From Bedellia somnulentella (taxonomy: Eukaryota > Arthropoda > Insecta > Lepidoptera > Bedelliidae), in assembly GCA_963576735.1 (NCBI GenBank), contig OY755188.1:14620323-14684322 (forward strand): a stretch of DNA of 64,000 bases, written 5' to 3'. Within the stretch, counting starts at the first letter, position 1; the number at the start of each line of letters is the position of its first letter. Under the pieces are notes generated by a model. The model was given only the letters and a program-made list of their open reading frames with translations. It searched no databases and was not told the DNA's origin. Both the position numbers and the translations under genes were made by a program. Shown in pieces: positions 10,963 to 22,340 of the stretch.

Positions 10963-11500
10963 TGAGGTTACTAAAAAAAAGTAAAAGACGAGCCAATATT
11001 TTCAAAATGAGACTTATTACAGGCTTGTGGTTCTTCCGTCTTCATACAAGCAGTCTTATTTTTTAAATTTTAAAATGTGTTAGTATTCTCTAGCATAAGC
11101 TTAAATATGCATAATCGGTGGATTTGTTCCCTATTCCCTGACTGCACTGACATTCACTGCTCACCCTTTGGGATTATTTTAAAGCTTTCTAATGACCTAC
11201 GATTTTTTTAAGCCAGTTTAGAGGTTTTGGAGCTTATTCATACCAACAAACAAACATTCCCTCTTCAAAATGACTAATACATAATTCGCTCAAAAGTTAT
11301 CAAAGTGCAAGTAATGGGACAGCAGACAATGTCGCCGATAAGTGTATCAGAGCGTGATCGAGTGTGACGCAAGAGACCTACTTCCGCACCATATTACTTC
11401 ACTGGGCTCGGAAGCCCACATTCTTTCAGCAGTGAAAGGGTTCCTCCGATCTCGTACTTTTACCCTCTCGCTATTCACCCGATGATACACCACCGCTCTC

Positions 11501-11535
11501 TTATAAAGTCGCGCCGAACATCTATCTCAACATTA
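11501..11535 (+). promoter_or_regulatory. TATA box and likely transcription start of gene 1
   Basis: TTATAAAG at 11501-11508 lies in a GC-richer stretch about 130 bp upstream of the start codon. A start site roughly 25-30 bp downstream, near CTCAACATTAC, would give a 5' UTR of about 100 nt. Inferred from spacing only. Confidence 0.6.
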
Positions 11536-11632
11536 CTTATTCGGCGGCTGAAACAGTCGGCCGTACATTACCTCTTGTCAGTGGTTGAGTGATTTAGTTT
11601 CAACGTGTGCAGGTTCCAAATAAACAACCATA

Positions 11633-14027
11633 ATGAAATTCACGGTGAGTGTGTGATCTGTGGAAGTGCAGTGCTCGCATGGAATTTGTACAAGTGTTAC
11701 GTATAGAATTTGTAAGCGATATGTAGGTTTTCAACTGCGGTCGTAAAGTTTGTGATAGTTTGTTTTGTTGAGTTTTGTTCGTGCATAAAGAAATCAATAT
11801 ATTGTAGTTTAAAATTGAATGCGTGACTGAATAAAATTAAACTTTAAATTTTCAAATATTTTCTTTTTTGTGCTATAAGCGTTTTTTATGGTAAAAGTGC
11901 ATAAATTTATTAAAAACGTGTTAAAATCATGTATTCTCTATATCTATAGTTACAATTTTAATGACTCGGATTACAAGAAAAAAAAAACCTTTTTTTTATC
12001 ATATATTCAAATATAGCAATTAACGCTATTTTGTTTAATTTCACGAGATAGGGCTTAGTATTATTATTAATTAAAATTATTGTATCATAATATACCAATA
12101 AGCATCGTTCGCTACGTATATTAATGTCAACTCGTGAAGAGTAAAAGCGGTAAAAGTGAAACTATAAAAAGTGCTTTAATCTTTTAGCGAAATCCATGCG
12201 GGTTTATATTTATAAGCATTCCATATCTTTGAATTCGTATCGGTGATATTATCGACTTTTATTTAATTTTTATTCAAATTGTTATAGGTGGCATTAATTG
12301 GTTTGCTCTGCATTTCGTCGACATGGGCGGATAAGAAAACAGAAGATCTCAAAGGCAAGAGAGAAGCCCCCGTAAGCTATGGTGCGCAAGGTCATTCAAC
12401 CCACTCCTTGCAACTACCACAATCCCATGGACTCGGTGAAGAGAGCGCCATCAGCATTGGTGCTGGATACAGCATCGGTGGAGCTAAACCCAGCTTCAGC
12501 TTCGGTGGCCACGGAGACTCCAGCCCATCATACCAATTCGCTCAGCAAAGTCAACCCGGAAATGAAGGTCATGCCACTATTCGATTGGCACCAATCATGC
12601 TTCAACCTGAGCACGGCAGTTTTGCTACTGGAGATTTATCACAACTTATGAGCCAGATTCAACAAGGATTATCTTCAGGATCACTGTCTCTTCAGCCAGC
12701 TTCGTCTTACGGACATGAGTCGTCAGCTTCTCTTCCTCAATTCACATACGGAGCACCTAAATACCAACAATATGCTGTATCAGAACAGTCTCAGTCAAGT
12801 CCTCCTTCGTATGCTGCTGGTACCAAAGGTCTTGGCTCTTACGGTTCTACTGGCCCGGTGCTATTCACTTCAACTTCAGAAGGTCATGGATCTCAGCCTT
12901 CCCTGTCTTTTGCATCAGCCGGTTCTGGTCACTCTGGTCTAGGTGGCTACACACTAGGAGGTTCTGGACACTCACTTGCTGGTCTTTCATTAGGAGATGC
13001 TGGCCATTCTTTGAAGGGTTTGTCTCTTGGGGGATCTGGTGGCTATTCTTTAGCTGGTTTCGGACAATCATTAGGAGGTTCTGGACATTCTCTGGGAGGA
13101 GCTGGCCATTCTTTGGGTGGTTCTGGACATTCTTTTGGAAATGCTGGTTATTCTTTGGTAGGCGCTGGTCATTCTTTGGGAGGTCCTAGTTACACTTTGG
13201 GAGATTCAGGCCACTCTTTGGGAGGTGGACATTCATTTGGAGGTCACTCTCTAGGAGGCTCTGGTCATTCATTAGGCGGTGCTAGTTATTCATTGGGAGG
13301 TTCTGGCCATTCACTGGGGGGCGCTGGTCATTCGTTAGGTAGTGCCGGGCATGGTCTTAGTGCAGGATACTCCTTAGTAGGCGGTCACTCAAATGGCGGT
13401 CCAGTCAAGACGTTCAGTAGTTATGCTCCAAGCAAAACATCATTCAAACCATCTGCTTTTTTGGGTGCCCAGGGTGATTCCGCGCATGGTTTGTCCTCGT
13501 CATATGGATCTCCATCGTTCGGAAGCTCTTTTTCTGGTAGCCACGGAGGATTAAGTGCTCTTAGTTCTGCTGGTCATGGTCATAGCTTTGGTTCGTTCGG
13601 AGGACACAATGGTGGCTCGGCCAAATACGTTGCTCCCTCTTATATCCCTCCCAAGTCTGAAGGATACCCATCAGCCGATTCCCTCTCTGCATTTTCATCT
13701 GGTAGTCATTCATCATCTCCCCCGGGAACTACATATGGAACCCCATCTGCATCATACCTAACATCCAGTAACAACCATGGTTCTTCTTCTAGCCCTCAGT
13801 ACTACGTTTCTCCTAAGTACTCATCGTCTTCATTCGGTGAAGGCAGCTCAGCATATAAAGGTGCATCATCCAGCCATAGTTCCCTTTCATCTTCTCCTAA
13901 ATACTCATTCGGAGGTCACAGTTCTAGTGCCCGGTATGCTTCCCCAAAAGATGCTCAGGGTGCTTACAGCGAGGCCACATACAATACTATCAAATATAGT
14001 ACAGAAATGAAACCCACGAGCCATTAA
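11633..14027 (+). CDS. Secreted Gly/Ser/His-rich repeat protein (join 11633-11644, 12288-14027)
   Basis: Exon 1 encodes only MKFT and ends at ACG followed by the donor GTGAGT. Exon 2 follows the acceptor TTATAG in phase 0. Joined, the N-terminus is MKFTVALIGLLCISSTWA, a clear signal peptide, then DKKTED and a basic site KGKR. The product is 583 residues. Residues ~20-220 are Ser/Gln/Pro-rich with APKYQQYA. Residues ~222-375 are imperfect tandem repeats of the GGSGHSL type with Ala, Tyr or Phe variants. The C-terminal third is Ser/Tyr-rich with repeated PKY (VSPKYSSSS, SPKYSFGG). It is probably an extracellular structural (cuticle, silk or eggshell-like) protein; no specific family is recognised. 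A TATA box lies upstream and AATAAA downstream. Opposite-frame open frames are shadows. Confidence 0.85.
11645..12287 (+). other. Intron of gene 1
   Basis: 643 bp, GTGAGT donor and TTATAG acceptor, AT-rich throughout, phase 0. No repeat of the window's families is inserted in it. Confidence 0.8.
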
Positions 14028-14387
14028 AAAGTTTTATAAGCTGTGATTGCCGGTTACTGATGAGATTGGACGCTTCCCTATTACTTAGATACTTGCGAGG
14101 ATGATATTGATGAGTAAAACGACCACGAGTGAGTGAAAGTGTGTTGGATGTTTTATACGTCTATGTTAGTTCCGCTAATTACCTTCGGGCGACTGTGGGC
14201 GCTGCTACTGATTACCATGTTGGTGACTTAGCCTTTCTAGTAACCGAAGTAATACTTAGTGTTTTGACGTACCTCCCATTGTTACTTACGTCAGCTTTCT
14301 CGGGTAATCGCGCACTGAAATTGTAAATAATATTACTTAGTTACGCTAGTTTATTTATTATTAGAGCGTTGTTGAATGATTGTTGTT

Positions 14388-14393
14388 AATAAA
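14388..14393 (+). terminator. Polyadenylation signal of gene 1
   Basis: AATAAA about 360 nt past the stop codon, followed by AT-rich sequence; the first canonical signal downstream of the gene. Confidence 0.6.
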
Positions 14394-14399
14394 AAATAA

Positions 14400-14812
14400 T
14401 TAAGAATATTTCTTTTATTTTACGATGTACCTTACCTTTCTTCAGTTTATTAAACAAATATTTGTAGCAGTCATTTTAAAGTAACCGTGAATCAAAATTG
14501 TTTTAAAAATCTTGAAGGCAATACTTTTCTTTTAAAATATGGCCATTATTGAATGTAAATTATATAAATCTAAAAACTTTATCATAACGAGTTGTAGTAT
14601 AGAGTAAACTTGATAGCCTAGTTCGAGGCTTTCGATAGTTTCACTTCGAGGAAAGTTGAGAGAAAAGATGAACCGTGCCCATAAAATATTCACAGAATTA
14701 TAATCAAAACATATTGTTACGAAACGATTTTGGTTCGAGTCATAACGTATTCCTATGTAAAAATGTTAAACTTATTGTAATGTTAATTATATTCTTAAAC
14801 TCAAAATTGAAA
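14400..14812. other. No recognisable feature
   Basis: AT-rich intergenic sequence after gene 1. Confidence 0.5.
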
Positions 14813-14962
14813 TTCATACCGTATATCCTCGAAAGGATGGCAGATGTGCTGTATTACTTTTGAACATTCGGTGTCATTTTTGTATTGCTAGTGTTCAGAG
14901 TACCCATGTTTTGCTGGTTCTAAGGTGCAGGCTTATCACAGCTCATTATATAATGCATGCAT
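14813..14962 (-). repeat. SINE-C fragment, old
   Basis: ATACCGTATATCCTCGAAAG, GAGTACCCATGTTTTGCTGG and GGTGCAGGCTTATCACAGC follow the SINE-C body order with about one third of bases changed. Confidence 0.5.
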
Positions 14963-14971
14963 GTTTTTTGA

Positions 14972-15231
14972 TTCCGCGTATTTGAGTTCCGCGTAGTGCC
15001 GGCTTAGAATGTCGCTACTCCTTTCTACCCAAGGGTCGTAAGAGGCGACTAAGGGTATTGGAACTTTTTATTGGATTTTTGGGCGATGCGGTTGGTGACC
15101 CATCACCAAAAAACCTTTATTTTTACCATCTTTTCCCCACTCAACTTCCAAAAATGGCTGAGGAAATAATGATTTCTTAGCTCTGGCCACCCCTTCTAGG
15201 GAAATATAGCCTTGAGTATATGTATGTATGT
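14972..15231 (+). repeat. SINE-A (subfamily 2), full length, flanked by a 12-bp target duplication
   Basis: ATGTTTTTTGAT occurs immediately before and after the element. The 5' end TTCCGCGTA is duplicated before GTGCCGGCTTAG. The body is subfamily 2 and the tail is TATG repeats. Confidence 0.9.
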
Positions 15232-15234
15232 ATG

Positions 15235-16071
15235 TTTTTTGATGGGCTATCAGTGAGTAGTGAGTGAGTATTCGCAAACAATAAACTACAATTATAAAAC
15301 AACCCTGTATATTATGGCGCTTATAAAAGCAGATAAGAGATTAGAATGTGAAAAAACAAGTTAGTGGTTCCTCTTTACCTCAAACCTTTACTTCCAAAAA
15401 GTAAAAAAAAGGTATAAAGTAGACTGAACGAGATGAGATAGTGGTTTTCCAATCTGATACTTAGAATTTTGAGTCGAGCTTATTGCATAATATTACGAAA
15501 ACCTTAATGTTAATCAATCCAGAGCAAAAATGATTATCATAAATAAATTGTCAATAACTACTAACTAACGAATTCATCCGGGTGTCCGATATAAAAATCA
15601 AGTAAGTACATAAACTGTTTCATAAGTAGGCTTGTAAGCTTCAATAATTTAGTGCCGATGACGTAATCTGTATTAGTCATGTGGAATATTCCTCGAAAAT
15701 CAAGAAACCTTCCGAGAATAATATTATGGGCTTTCTCTTTCAACTGCCTGTATGTAATTACTTAAGAGGAGCGCGAATTAAATAGGTCAGTAACTGACTA
15801 TACCATGCACTATCATTAAGGCGTCATAACCATTCGGAAATAATAACTTACTTTGCTAGTCGTAATACTAATCATAATAGTATTCTGTAAGCTATAAAAA
15901 TTAAAAAAATACGTTATGTTTGTAAAATTATTACATTTTTATTGCTCACAATTCATCACAAGCTAAATCATTTTTTGCTCAAAACGAAATCTAGGTCTCT
16001 CCGTGTTTAGTTTGTCACGTTGGTGTTAAAACTTCCGCCTCTTACTTTGTTACATTTTTGGTTGGTGTTTT
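15235..16071. other. No recognisable feature
   Basis: About 840 bp of AT-rich sequence; short open frames only. Confidence 0.5.
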
Positions 16072-16080
16072 GACAAAGAT

Positions 16081-16329
16081 ACATACATACATAAACTCAC
16101 GGCTATAAATCTCAGGAAAAGGTAGCCAGAGCTAAAGAATTAGAAATTCCTCAGCCACTTTTGGAAATTTGAGTGGCGAAAAGATAGTAAAAATAAAGGT
16201 TGTTGGTGATGGGTCTCCAACCGCATCGCCCAAAAATCCGTTAATAGCCCCAATACCGTTAGTCGCCTCTTACGTACACCCACCGGAAGAAATGGGGTAG
16301 TGCTATTCTAAACCGACACTACACGGCTC
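16081..16329 (-). repeat. SINE-A copy with 9-bp target duplication
   Basis: GACAAAGAT flanks both ends (16072-16080 and 16330-16338). Full-length minus-strand copy. Confidence 0.9.
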
Positions 16330-16403
16330 GACAAAGATATCAGGTGAATACCCATATAATTGAGGTTATGCATTTTTTGTTATTAATAAAAATATTCCCC
16401 CAT

Positions 16404-16562
16404 ACTTATTGTTTACGCGATGTACCTACTAATGATTCTGAGTATCGAGTGTTATTTGTGTCACCTAATATTTAGAGTACCCAACGTTTGCTGAAGTTTG
16501 CATTCGCGTAAAAGGGCGATGCCCTACATACTGGCTCATGAATAAGTACAACTTGGCCCTAT
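16404..16562 (-). repeat. SINE-C fragment, old
   Basis: GAGTACCCAACGTTTGCTGA, GGGCGATGCCCTACATACTG and AATAAGTACAACTTGGCC keep the SINE-C order in a diverged copy. Confidence 0.5.
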
Positions 16563-17522
16563 TTAAGAAAATAAACATTATTAAATCAGAATATGTACCA
16601 ATATTTTTTGTGGTGTTCTTTCCTAATATATTTTAAGACATAATTGTATCGTAATAAATATAGATCACGGCAGTGGTCATAATAGTTGGTTCCAAACTTT
16701 AGACTTCTCCTATTTGATAATTACCTAACACAGCCTGTATCGTGACCCTTAATTGATAAAATTAACTATTAGCCATAATATCTACATATCAAGAATTTTG
16801 GTTACAAAACAAAGCAATTAATAAAGTAAAAGGAGAAAAAAATGATCCTTGGTAATAGAAAATAACTGTACCCTTAATAGCCACGACTAGCTACTCACAG
16901 CGAAGATATGAAATTGCTTTATTTTAACCGAAAAACACGGTAATTAGGCGCAATGATTTGATTAAATAATTGTGATAAGAATAACTACACCATATTTTTC
17001 CCGCCATTTATCCTTAAAGAAGTAATAAAAGATTCATTGGAAAATAAAAGTGTGATCGAAAACGAGCGTGAATAAAGTAGAAATCCATTAAAAGTCAAAA
17101 TGAGATCTACTTTGTTTAAACGTGTTCCGGTTAAAAATTAACTAGAGCTCGAATGCAAACAACGATTGCTTCCGAATTCTTATAAGATGTTACATAATTT
17201 ACTTTTACCGAGACTGGTTTAGTCACTTTTATTTTTATTTTTATCAACGAATTTGGGTTCATTTGATGTGACCTCAAGTCGTCACTCGTGAGAGAATCAA
17301 AAGTTATTGATCAACTAACTGGGTAATTCAATATTTTCATGTGTGAAATGTATCATTAATGTGCTAAGGCATGTGATGTTATGTCATAACTTCATAACTC
17401 TGGGGTAACGCCTCCCAATAAAGTTTAGTATAACGGTTATGCTTAATTGTTTTGGTGAATTTTTACATTTATAATTACTGGTTTTTAGTACGGTTATGTA
17501 TAGGCGTTTTCTAAGGTGTTTT
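16563..17522. other. No recognisable feature
   Basis: Nearly 1 kb of AT-rich single-copy-looking sequence. Confidence 0.5.
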
Positions 17523-17531
17523 ATAAAGATA

Positions 17532-17795
17532 TTTGCTGTGTAGTGTCGGCTCAGAATAGCACTACCCCATTTCTATCCGTGGGTGATCGTAAGAGGCGAC
17601 TAAGGGTATAGGGGCTTTTTAAGTGATTTTTGGGCGATGTGGTTGGAGACCCATCACCAAAAACGTTTATTATTATCATCTTTTCCCCAATCAACTACCA
17701 AAAGTGGCTGAGGAATTTATCATTCCAAAGCTCTGGCTAACCCGTTAAGGGATTTATAGCCGTGAGTATATGTATGTATGTATGTATGTATGTTA
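17532..17795 (+). repeat. SINE-A (subfamily 3) with 9-bp target duplication
   Basis: ATAAAGATA on both sides. Subfamily 3 is marked by GGGTGATCGTAAGAGGCGAC and CCCGTTAAGGGATTTATAGC. Confidence 0.9.
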
Positions 17796-17897
17796 ATAAA
17801 GATACAAAACTTTGTTGATAGAAATAGAGTAATCTTTTGTTTGTGTATTGTATTTAAAAACCGATGCGGCAACATAATATAATAACAGAAATGTGAC

Positions 17898-18151
17898 ATA
17901 CATACATACATATACTCACGGCTCTAAATCCCTACAAGGGGTAGCCAGAGCTGAGGAACTAGAAGTTCCTCGGCCACTTTTGGAAAGTAGAGTGGGGAAA
18001 AGATGGTAAAAATAAAGGTTGATGGTGATGGGTCTCCAACCGCATCGCCCAAAAATCCCTTAATAGCCCCAATACCGTTAGTCGCCTCTTACGTACACCC
18101 ACCGGAAGAAATGGGGTAGTGCTATTCTAAGCCGACACTACACAGCACTGT
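17898..18151 (-). repeat. SINE-A (subfamily 1) with 10-bp target duplication
   Basis: GAAATGTGAC at 17888-17897 and 18152-18161. Full length, minus strand. Confidence 0.9.
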
Positions 18152-18455
18152 GAAATGTGACTTTATATAAAATCCGGTATCTAAGATGCAAGATTACATT
18201 ATATTTAAATTTTCCAAAATATTTTCTTTCTTGTAATTTTGAGGTGTAGGTTTTGTAGAATTTGGTTATAATTTTTACTTTGACTTTTGATTATTTATTT
18301 GGCAGTTCTATTATGAAAAGATGTTTTCAAATTAGTATAAAAGTACAGGTGCTTTATTTTCATCCAATTTCAAACATCCCTAATAAGTAAAAAAGTGTTA
18401 GAAGTAACATGGAACATTTTATAAATTGTTAATTGTCTTATCTATCAAAATCAGT

Positions 18456-18595
18456 GAAATAAAGGTTGTTGGTGATGGGTCTCCAACCGCATCGCCCAAA
18501 AATCCCTTGAAAGCCCCAATACCGTAAGTCGCCTCTTACGTACACCCACCGGGAGGAATGGGGGAGTACTAAATTCTAAGCCGACACTTCACAGC
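18456..18595 (-). repeat. SINE-A copy, 3' half missing
   Basis: Minus-strand copy that begins abruptly at AAATAAAGGTTGTTGGTG and runs to CCGACACTTCACAGC; the tail half is absent. Confidence 0.8.
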
Positions 18596-18770
18596 ATTTC
18601 TTCTAATGGATCCATTTTAATTTGATGAGTGTCTAAGCAAAATGGAAATGTGTTTATCTCACCAAAGACATTCTGTAAAAAACTAGATAAGTGTCGATGG
18701 AGCTGCTAGTTAATCTCTGAAAAGTAATGAAATCTAGCCTATGGTTCTTTACTGCGATATCTTTATTATT

Positions 18771-18897
18771 ACATACATACATATAATCACGGCTGTAAGT
18801 CCCTAGAACGGGTAGCCAGAGCTAGGGAACTAGAAATTCCTCAGCCACTTTTGGAAAGTTGAGTGGGGAAAAGATGGCAAAATAAAGGTTGTTGGTG
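18771..18897 (-). repeat. SINE-A copy, 5' half missing
   Basis: Minus-strand copy from the CATA tail to AAATAAAGGTTGTTGGTG, then directly joins LINE sequence. It is complementary in extent to the fragment at 18456-18595, so the two may be halves of one broken copy. Confidence 0.8.
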
Positions 18898-19228
18898 GCA
18901 AAATAAATCGAACTTATACTCCCCAATTAAGATAATTAGAAGAAATGATAGATACCAAAATCAACTGAAAACTACCTTCTCAAAATTAAAGATGTATACA
19001 GCAGGGCCCCACGCTATGTCTATCAAGATTTATAATTCAGTTCCAAATGTAATCAAAAATTCAGAGACGTACGGAATGTTCATCACATCACAGACTTTTT
19101 TAATGATAATCTATACTTATAATAAATCTGTAGAGAGGTCAATTCTGTACATGAAATATATTTTCAAAATAACTATCAGGGGGTGATAAGGGATCGATAC
19201 TGATGCCAAAAATGCAATCAGTAAAATT

Positions 19229-19278
<50 letters not shown>

Positions 19279-21238
19279 GGTTTGTATGTTCCTTATGGAA
19301 ACAAAAACTACTCGACGGATTTTAACGAAACTTGGTACAATTATTCTTCATACTCCTGCACAGGTTTTTGTATACTTTCCAACAGAGTAGTAAAGGGGAA
19401 TTTTGGGAAATCTTGGAAAAACGGGACAAGTTACTCCATTCTTTAAACTTCCGTCGCGTGTGCAGCCTTAATGGTTAAAGTTACATAAAATGTATGTATG
19501 GAGGAAAAAATCTTCATAAAATTTTCTAAAAAAAAATGTTCAACAGCATATGTCTATCTTTTTTGGTTGACTCACAATATCACGTGTAACTCCTGATAGC
19601 TTAGTAGTTCAGAGTATTCTGATTATATTTGTTTAATCTTACGTTTATAATACTCTCACTCATCCCTAATTTAAAAAAGGTAACATTATTACCTATTCAA
19701 TAAAAAATATATCATAGAAATCAGTAGAGAAACAGCGAAATTACACATGCAATAAGCCATCGCGCCCGTGACCAAAACCAAATAATTAATAATTTACATA
19801 TTAAATACTAGATGGCGCCAGTAGTTGTAGTTGTTATAGTGCTTCATTGCGTTTTACTCAACTCAACTTCAACTCATTCTAAAAATTAGTTAATGTTCGA
19901 AAATACTAAACCGTTCATATGAGCGCTTTCACAGAAATCACAAAGCTACACTCAGGGGCTGGAAATAAAAACTTCCCTCCATCCTCACTTTGTAGTTTTT
20001 AACAGCGCAAACCTCATACAAAAGCGCGCTGTGATTTGCATATTCACCAATAGATGGCACTGTCGGTAATTGCTACATCGCGGTATGATTTCTTCTTTAT
20101 TAGAGTATATAAACCAAAAAATTCATTGTGTCAATGTGGCCTATCCGACTTAGCTTAGGTATACTCCTTTACCTCGCCAGGGCGGCCTTCAGCCGCCCGG
20201 CACACAAGTTATGGTGACGCCGCACAGGCCGCAGGGCCAGCAGCACCGAACTAGCGTTGTGCAACTCACTCTTTTTTAATGAGTATGAGTGAGTGCCTCA
20301 TTTAACCTCATGAGGTACTCGCGAGGTACCCCTCATTTAAGGCGAGGTAGATGAATAAAATAAACTATATGAACGAGTCGATAGTGAGGCGCGCGTAATT
20401 TTGCCGCTTTGAACTGAATGAGGCAAAATGAGTTCTAATGTTTTATATCTCGATAATTTTTTATAAATAAACCTAATTTAAATGAATTGAATTATTGAAA
20501 CTAACTTTCTATAACAGCTTTAGCTTTCTTCAGTTCTTTAATATCATTAAGCTAATCTAAGGTAAAATTAAATGTGTACTATTTGTAAGAAAACGCTAAA
20601 ATAAACTGACTTAACATTCCATCAAACTGACCCGACTCCTTCAACCGCGACGCGAGCGAGTATAATGTATTTATAGACTCAATCTTTCAATTGTTGTCAG
20701 TAACTCACTCACTCACTTTAGCTCAAACGAGGTACCTCACGAGTGAGGGGTTATCACTAAGCAAGAAGGCTCTCTATTTCCAGTGTATTTCTTTACTCTA
20801 TGGCTACACTATTCAGGAGTGCTCTAAGTAGTAATCATTGCGCTAAATTTCACAAATCTTGACCAGTGTTTGAAGAAACCTCAGATATTAATAAAACAAC
20901 GCTACCCGTGCGAAGCTGGGCCGATCCACTAGTGGTAAATAAAATATACAATCTTTAACAATAAATTGGTGCCTGCCTAAATTTTAACTTTAATTTCATA
21001 ATAATTTAATCTGATAATGTTTAATATTGTACGATGTTTATTTTGTATTAATTTTGAATTCCTTTTTTTTTTGTATAAATTTTTTACAATATAATTCTAA
21101 TTTTATGCATGTTAATTTATAGAATACTTAAGTAATTTTAAGCCTCTTAGGTTGCTGCGCCCTTACAGGGTGTCACATTTGTATCTAGTCAACTCATTAC
21201 CACCAAATCCCACAATGTGACTTGCAATAAATATATAT
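18898..21238 (+). mobile_element. CR1-like LINE 3' fragment, interrupted by a Helitron
   Basis: At 18898-19109 the frame reads KTTFSKLKMYTAGPHAMSIK and continues to PNVIKNSETYGMF, which resembles the C-terminal end of CR1/Jockey polyproteins (compare the end of the 28-kb ORF2). After the Helitron (19110-20932) the 3' UTR continues to about 21238. The terminal part, 19066 onward, is duplicated at 21352-21699. Confidence 0.55.
19110..20932 (+). mobile_element. Helitron, family A, copy 3, with proven ends
   Basis: 1823 bp from TCTATACTTATAATAAATCT to GATCCACTAG, inserted between A and T of GATAATGG. The duplicated locus at 21383-21397 holds the uninterrupted GATAATGG. These are textbook Helitron features: TC start, CTAG end, AT target and no target duplication. 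The sequence CCCGTGCGAAGCTGGG lies just before the 3' end. No protein-coding capacity is seen. It contains a CTGT tract (19230-19277) and a copy-specific GC-rich block (20125-20252). Confidence 0.92.
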
Positions 21239-21348
21239 TTGGTGATGGGTCGCCAACCGCATCGCCCAAAAATCCCTTAAAAGCCTCAATACCGTTAGTC
21301 ACCTCTTACGTACACACACCGGAAGGAATAAGCGTAGTGCGATTCTAA
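21239..21348 (-). repeat. SINE-A fragment (unit 1 of the tandem duplication)
   Basis: Minus-strand 5' half, TTTGGTGATGGGTCGCCAAC to GTGCGATTCTAA, truncated at the duplication junction. Confidence 0.8.
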
Positions 21349-21699
21349 TGTGACGTACTGAATGTTCATCACATCACAGACTTTTTTAATGATAATGGTA
21401 AATAAAATATACAATCTTTAACAATAAATTGGTGCCTGCCTAAATTTTAACTTTAATTTCATAATAATTTAATCTGATAATGTTTAATATTGTACGATGT
21501 TTATTTTGTATTAATTTTGAATTCCTTTTTTTTTTGTATAAATTTTTTACAATATAATTCTAATTTTATGCATGTTAATTTATAGAATACTTAAGTAATT
21601 TTAAGCCTCTTAGGTTGCTGCGCCCTTACAGGGTGTCACATTTGTATCTAGTCAACTCATTACCACCAAATCCCACAATGTGACTTGCAATAAATATAT

Positions 21700-21827
21700 A
21701 TTTGGTGATGGGTCGCCAACCGCATCGCCCAAAAATCCCTTAAAAGCCTCAATACCGTTAGTCACCTCTTACGTACACACACCGGAAGGAATAAGCGTAG
21801 TGCTATTCTAAGCCGACACTACACAGC
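21700..21827 (-). repeat. SINE-A fragment (unit 2 of the tandem duplication)
   Basis: Same fragment as at 21239-21348, but extending to the true end CCGACACTACACAGC. Confidence 0.85.
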
Positions 21828-21871
21828 TAAATTTATTATTATTAGTTATTATATCTTTATGATTATAGTTA

Positions 21872-22118
21872 GCTGTGTAGTGTCGGCTTAGAATAGCACT
21901 ACCCCATTTCTTCCGGTGGGTGTACGTAAGAGGCGCCTAACGATATTGGGGCTTTTAAGGGATTTTTGGGCGATGCGGTTGGAGACCCATCACCAAAAAC
22001 CTTTATTTTTACCATCTTTTCCCCACTATCATTTCCAAAAGTGGCTGAGGAATTTCTAATTCCTTAGCTCTGGCTACCCCTTCTAGGGATTTACTGCCGT
22101 GAGTATATGTATGTATGT
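21872..22118 (+). repeat. SINE-A (subfamily 1), full length, 13-bp target duplication
   Basis: ATGATTATAGTTA at 21859-21871 and 22119-22131. A good reference copy of subfamily 1. Confidence 0.95.
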
Positions 22119-22180
22119 ATGATTATAGTTAATTCTATATGATTGGCATTATACTTGTACTCACTAACGTATAAAGAATG

Positions 22181-22340
22181 TTCAACGTTCACGGTAAGTA
22201 TGTGATTGAGCTTACTTCCTCACAGCCCATATATGTCCTCACCAAGGGGCTCGAGCCTACCCTATATCGGGCGATTTGGCCATAGTCCCTTATTATTATT
22301 AGATTATAGCTTACTGGATGACGAAAATTTCTGCGTTGTG
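22181..22340. repeat. Unclassified dispersed repeat
   Basis: GGGCTCGAGCCTACC, then GGCGATTTGGCCATAGTCC, recur in the same order at 56.65 and 56.93 kb (there split by a SINE-A). Boundaries and class are unknown. Confidence 0.45.

Larger units (their letters stand above)
19066..21827 (+). repeat. Tandem duplication: unit 1 (19066-21348, Helitron-bearing) and unit 2 (21352-21827, empty)
   Basis: Without the Helitron, unit 1 is about 460 bp and nearly identical to unit 2: LINE end, 3' UTR with a ten-T tract, then a SINE-A fragment. I find only a handful of differences, such as TACGGAATG against TACTGAATG. A recent tandem duplication or two alleles joined by the assembler would both explain it. 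Confidence 0.85.

Noticed and set aside
12930..13400. Regular repeats resembling a CRISPR-like array
   Set aside because: The period encodes GGSGHSL in frame, varies in sequence, lacks unique spacers and lies inside a eukaryotic exon.
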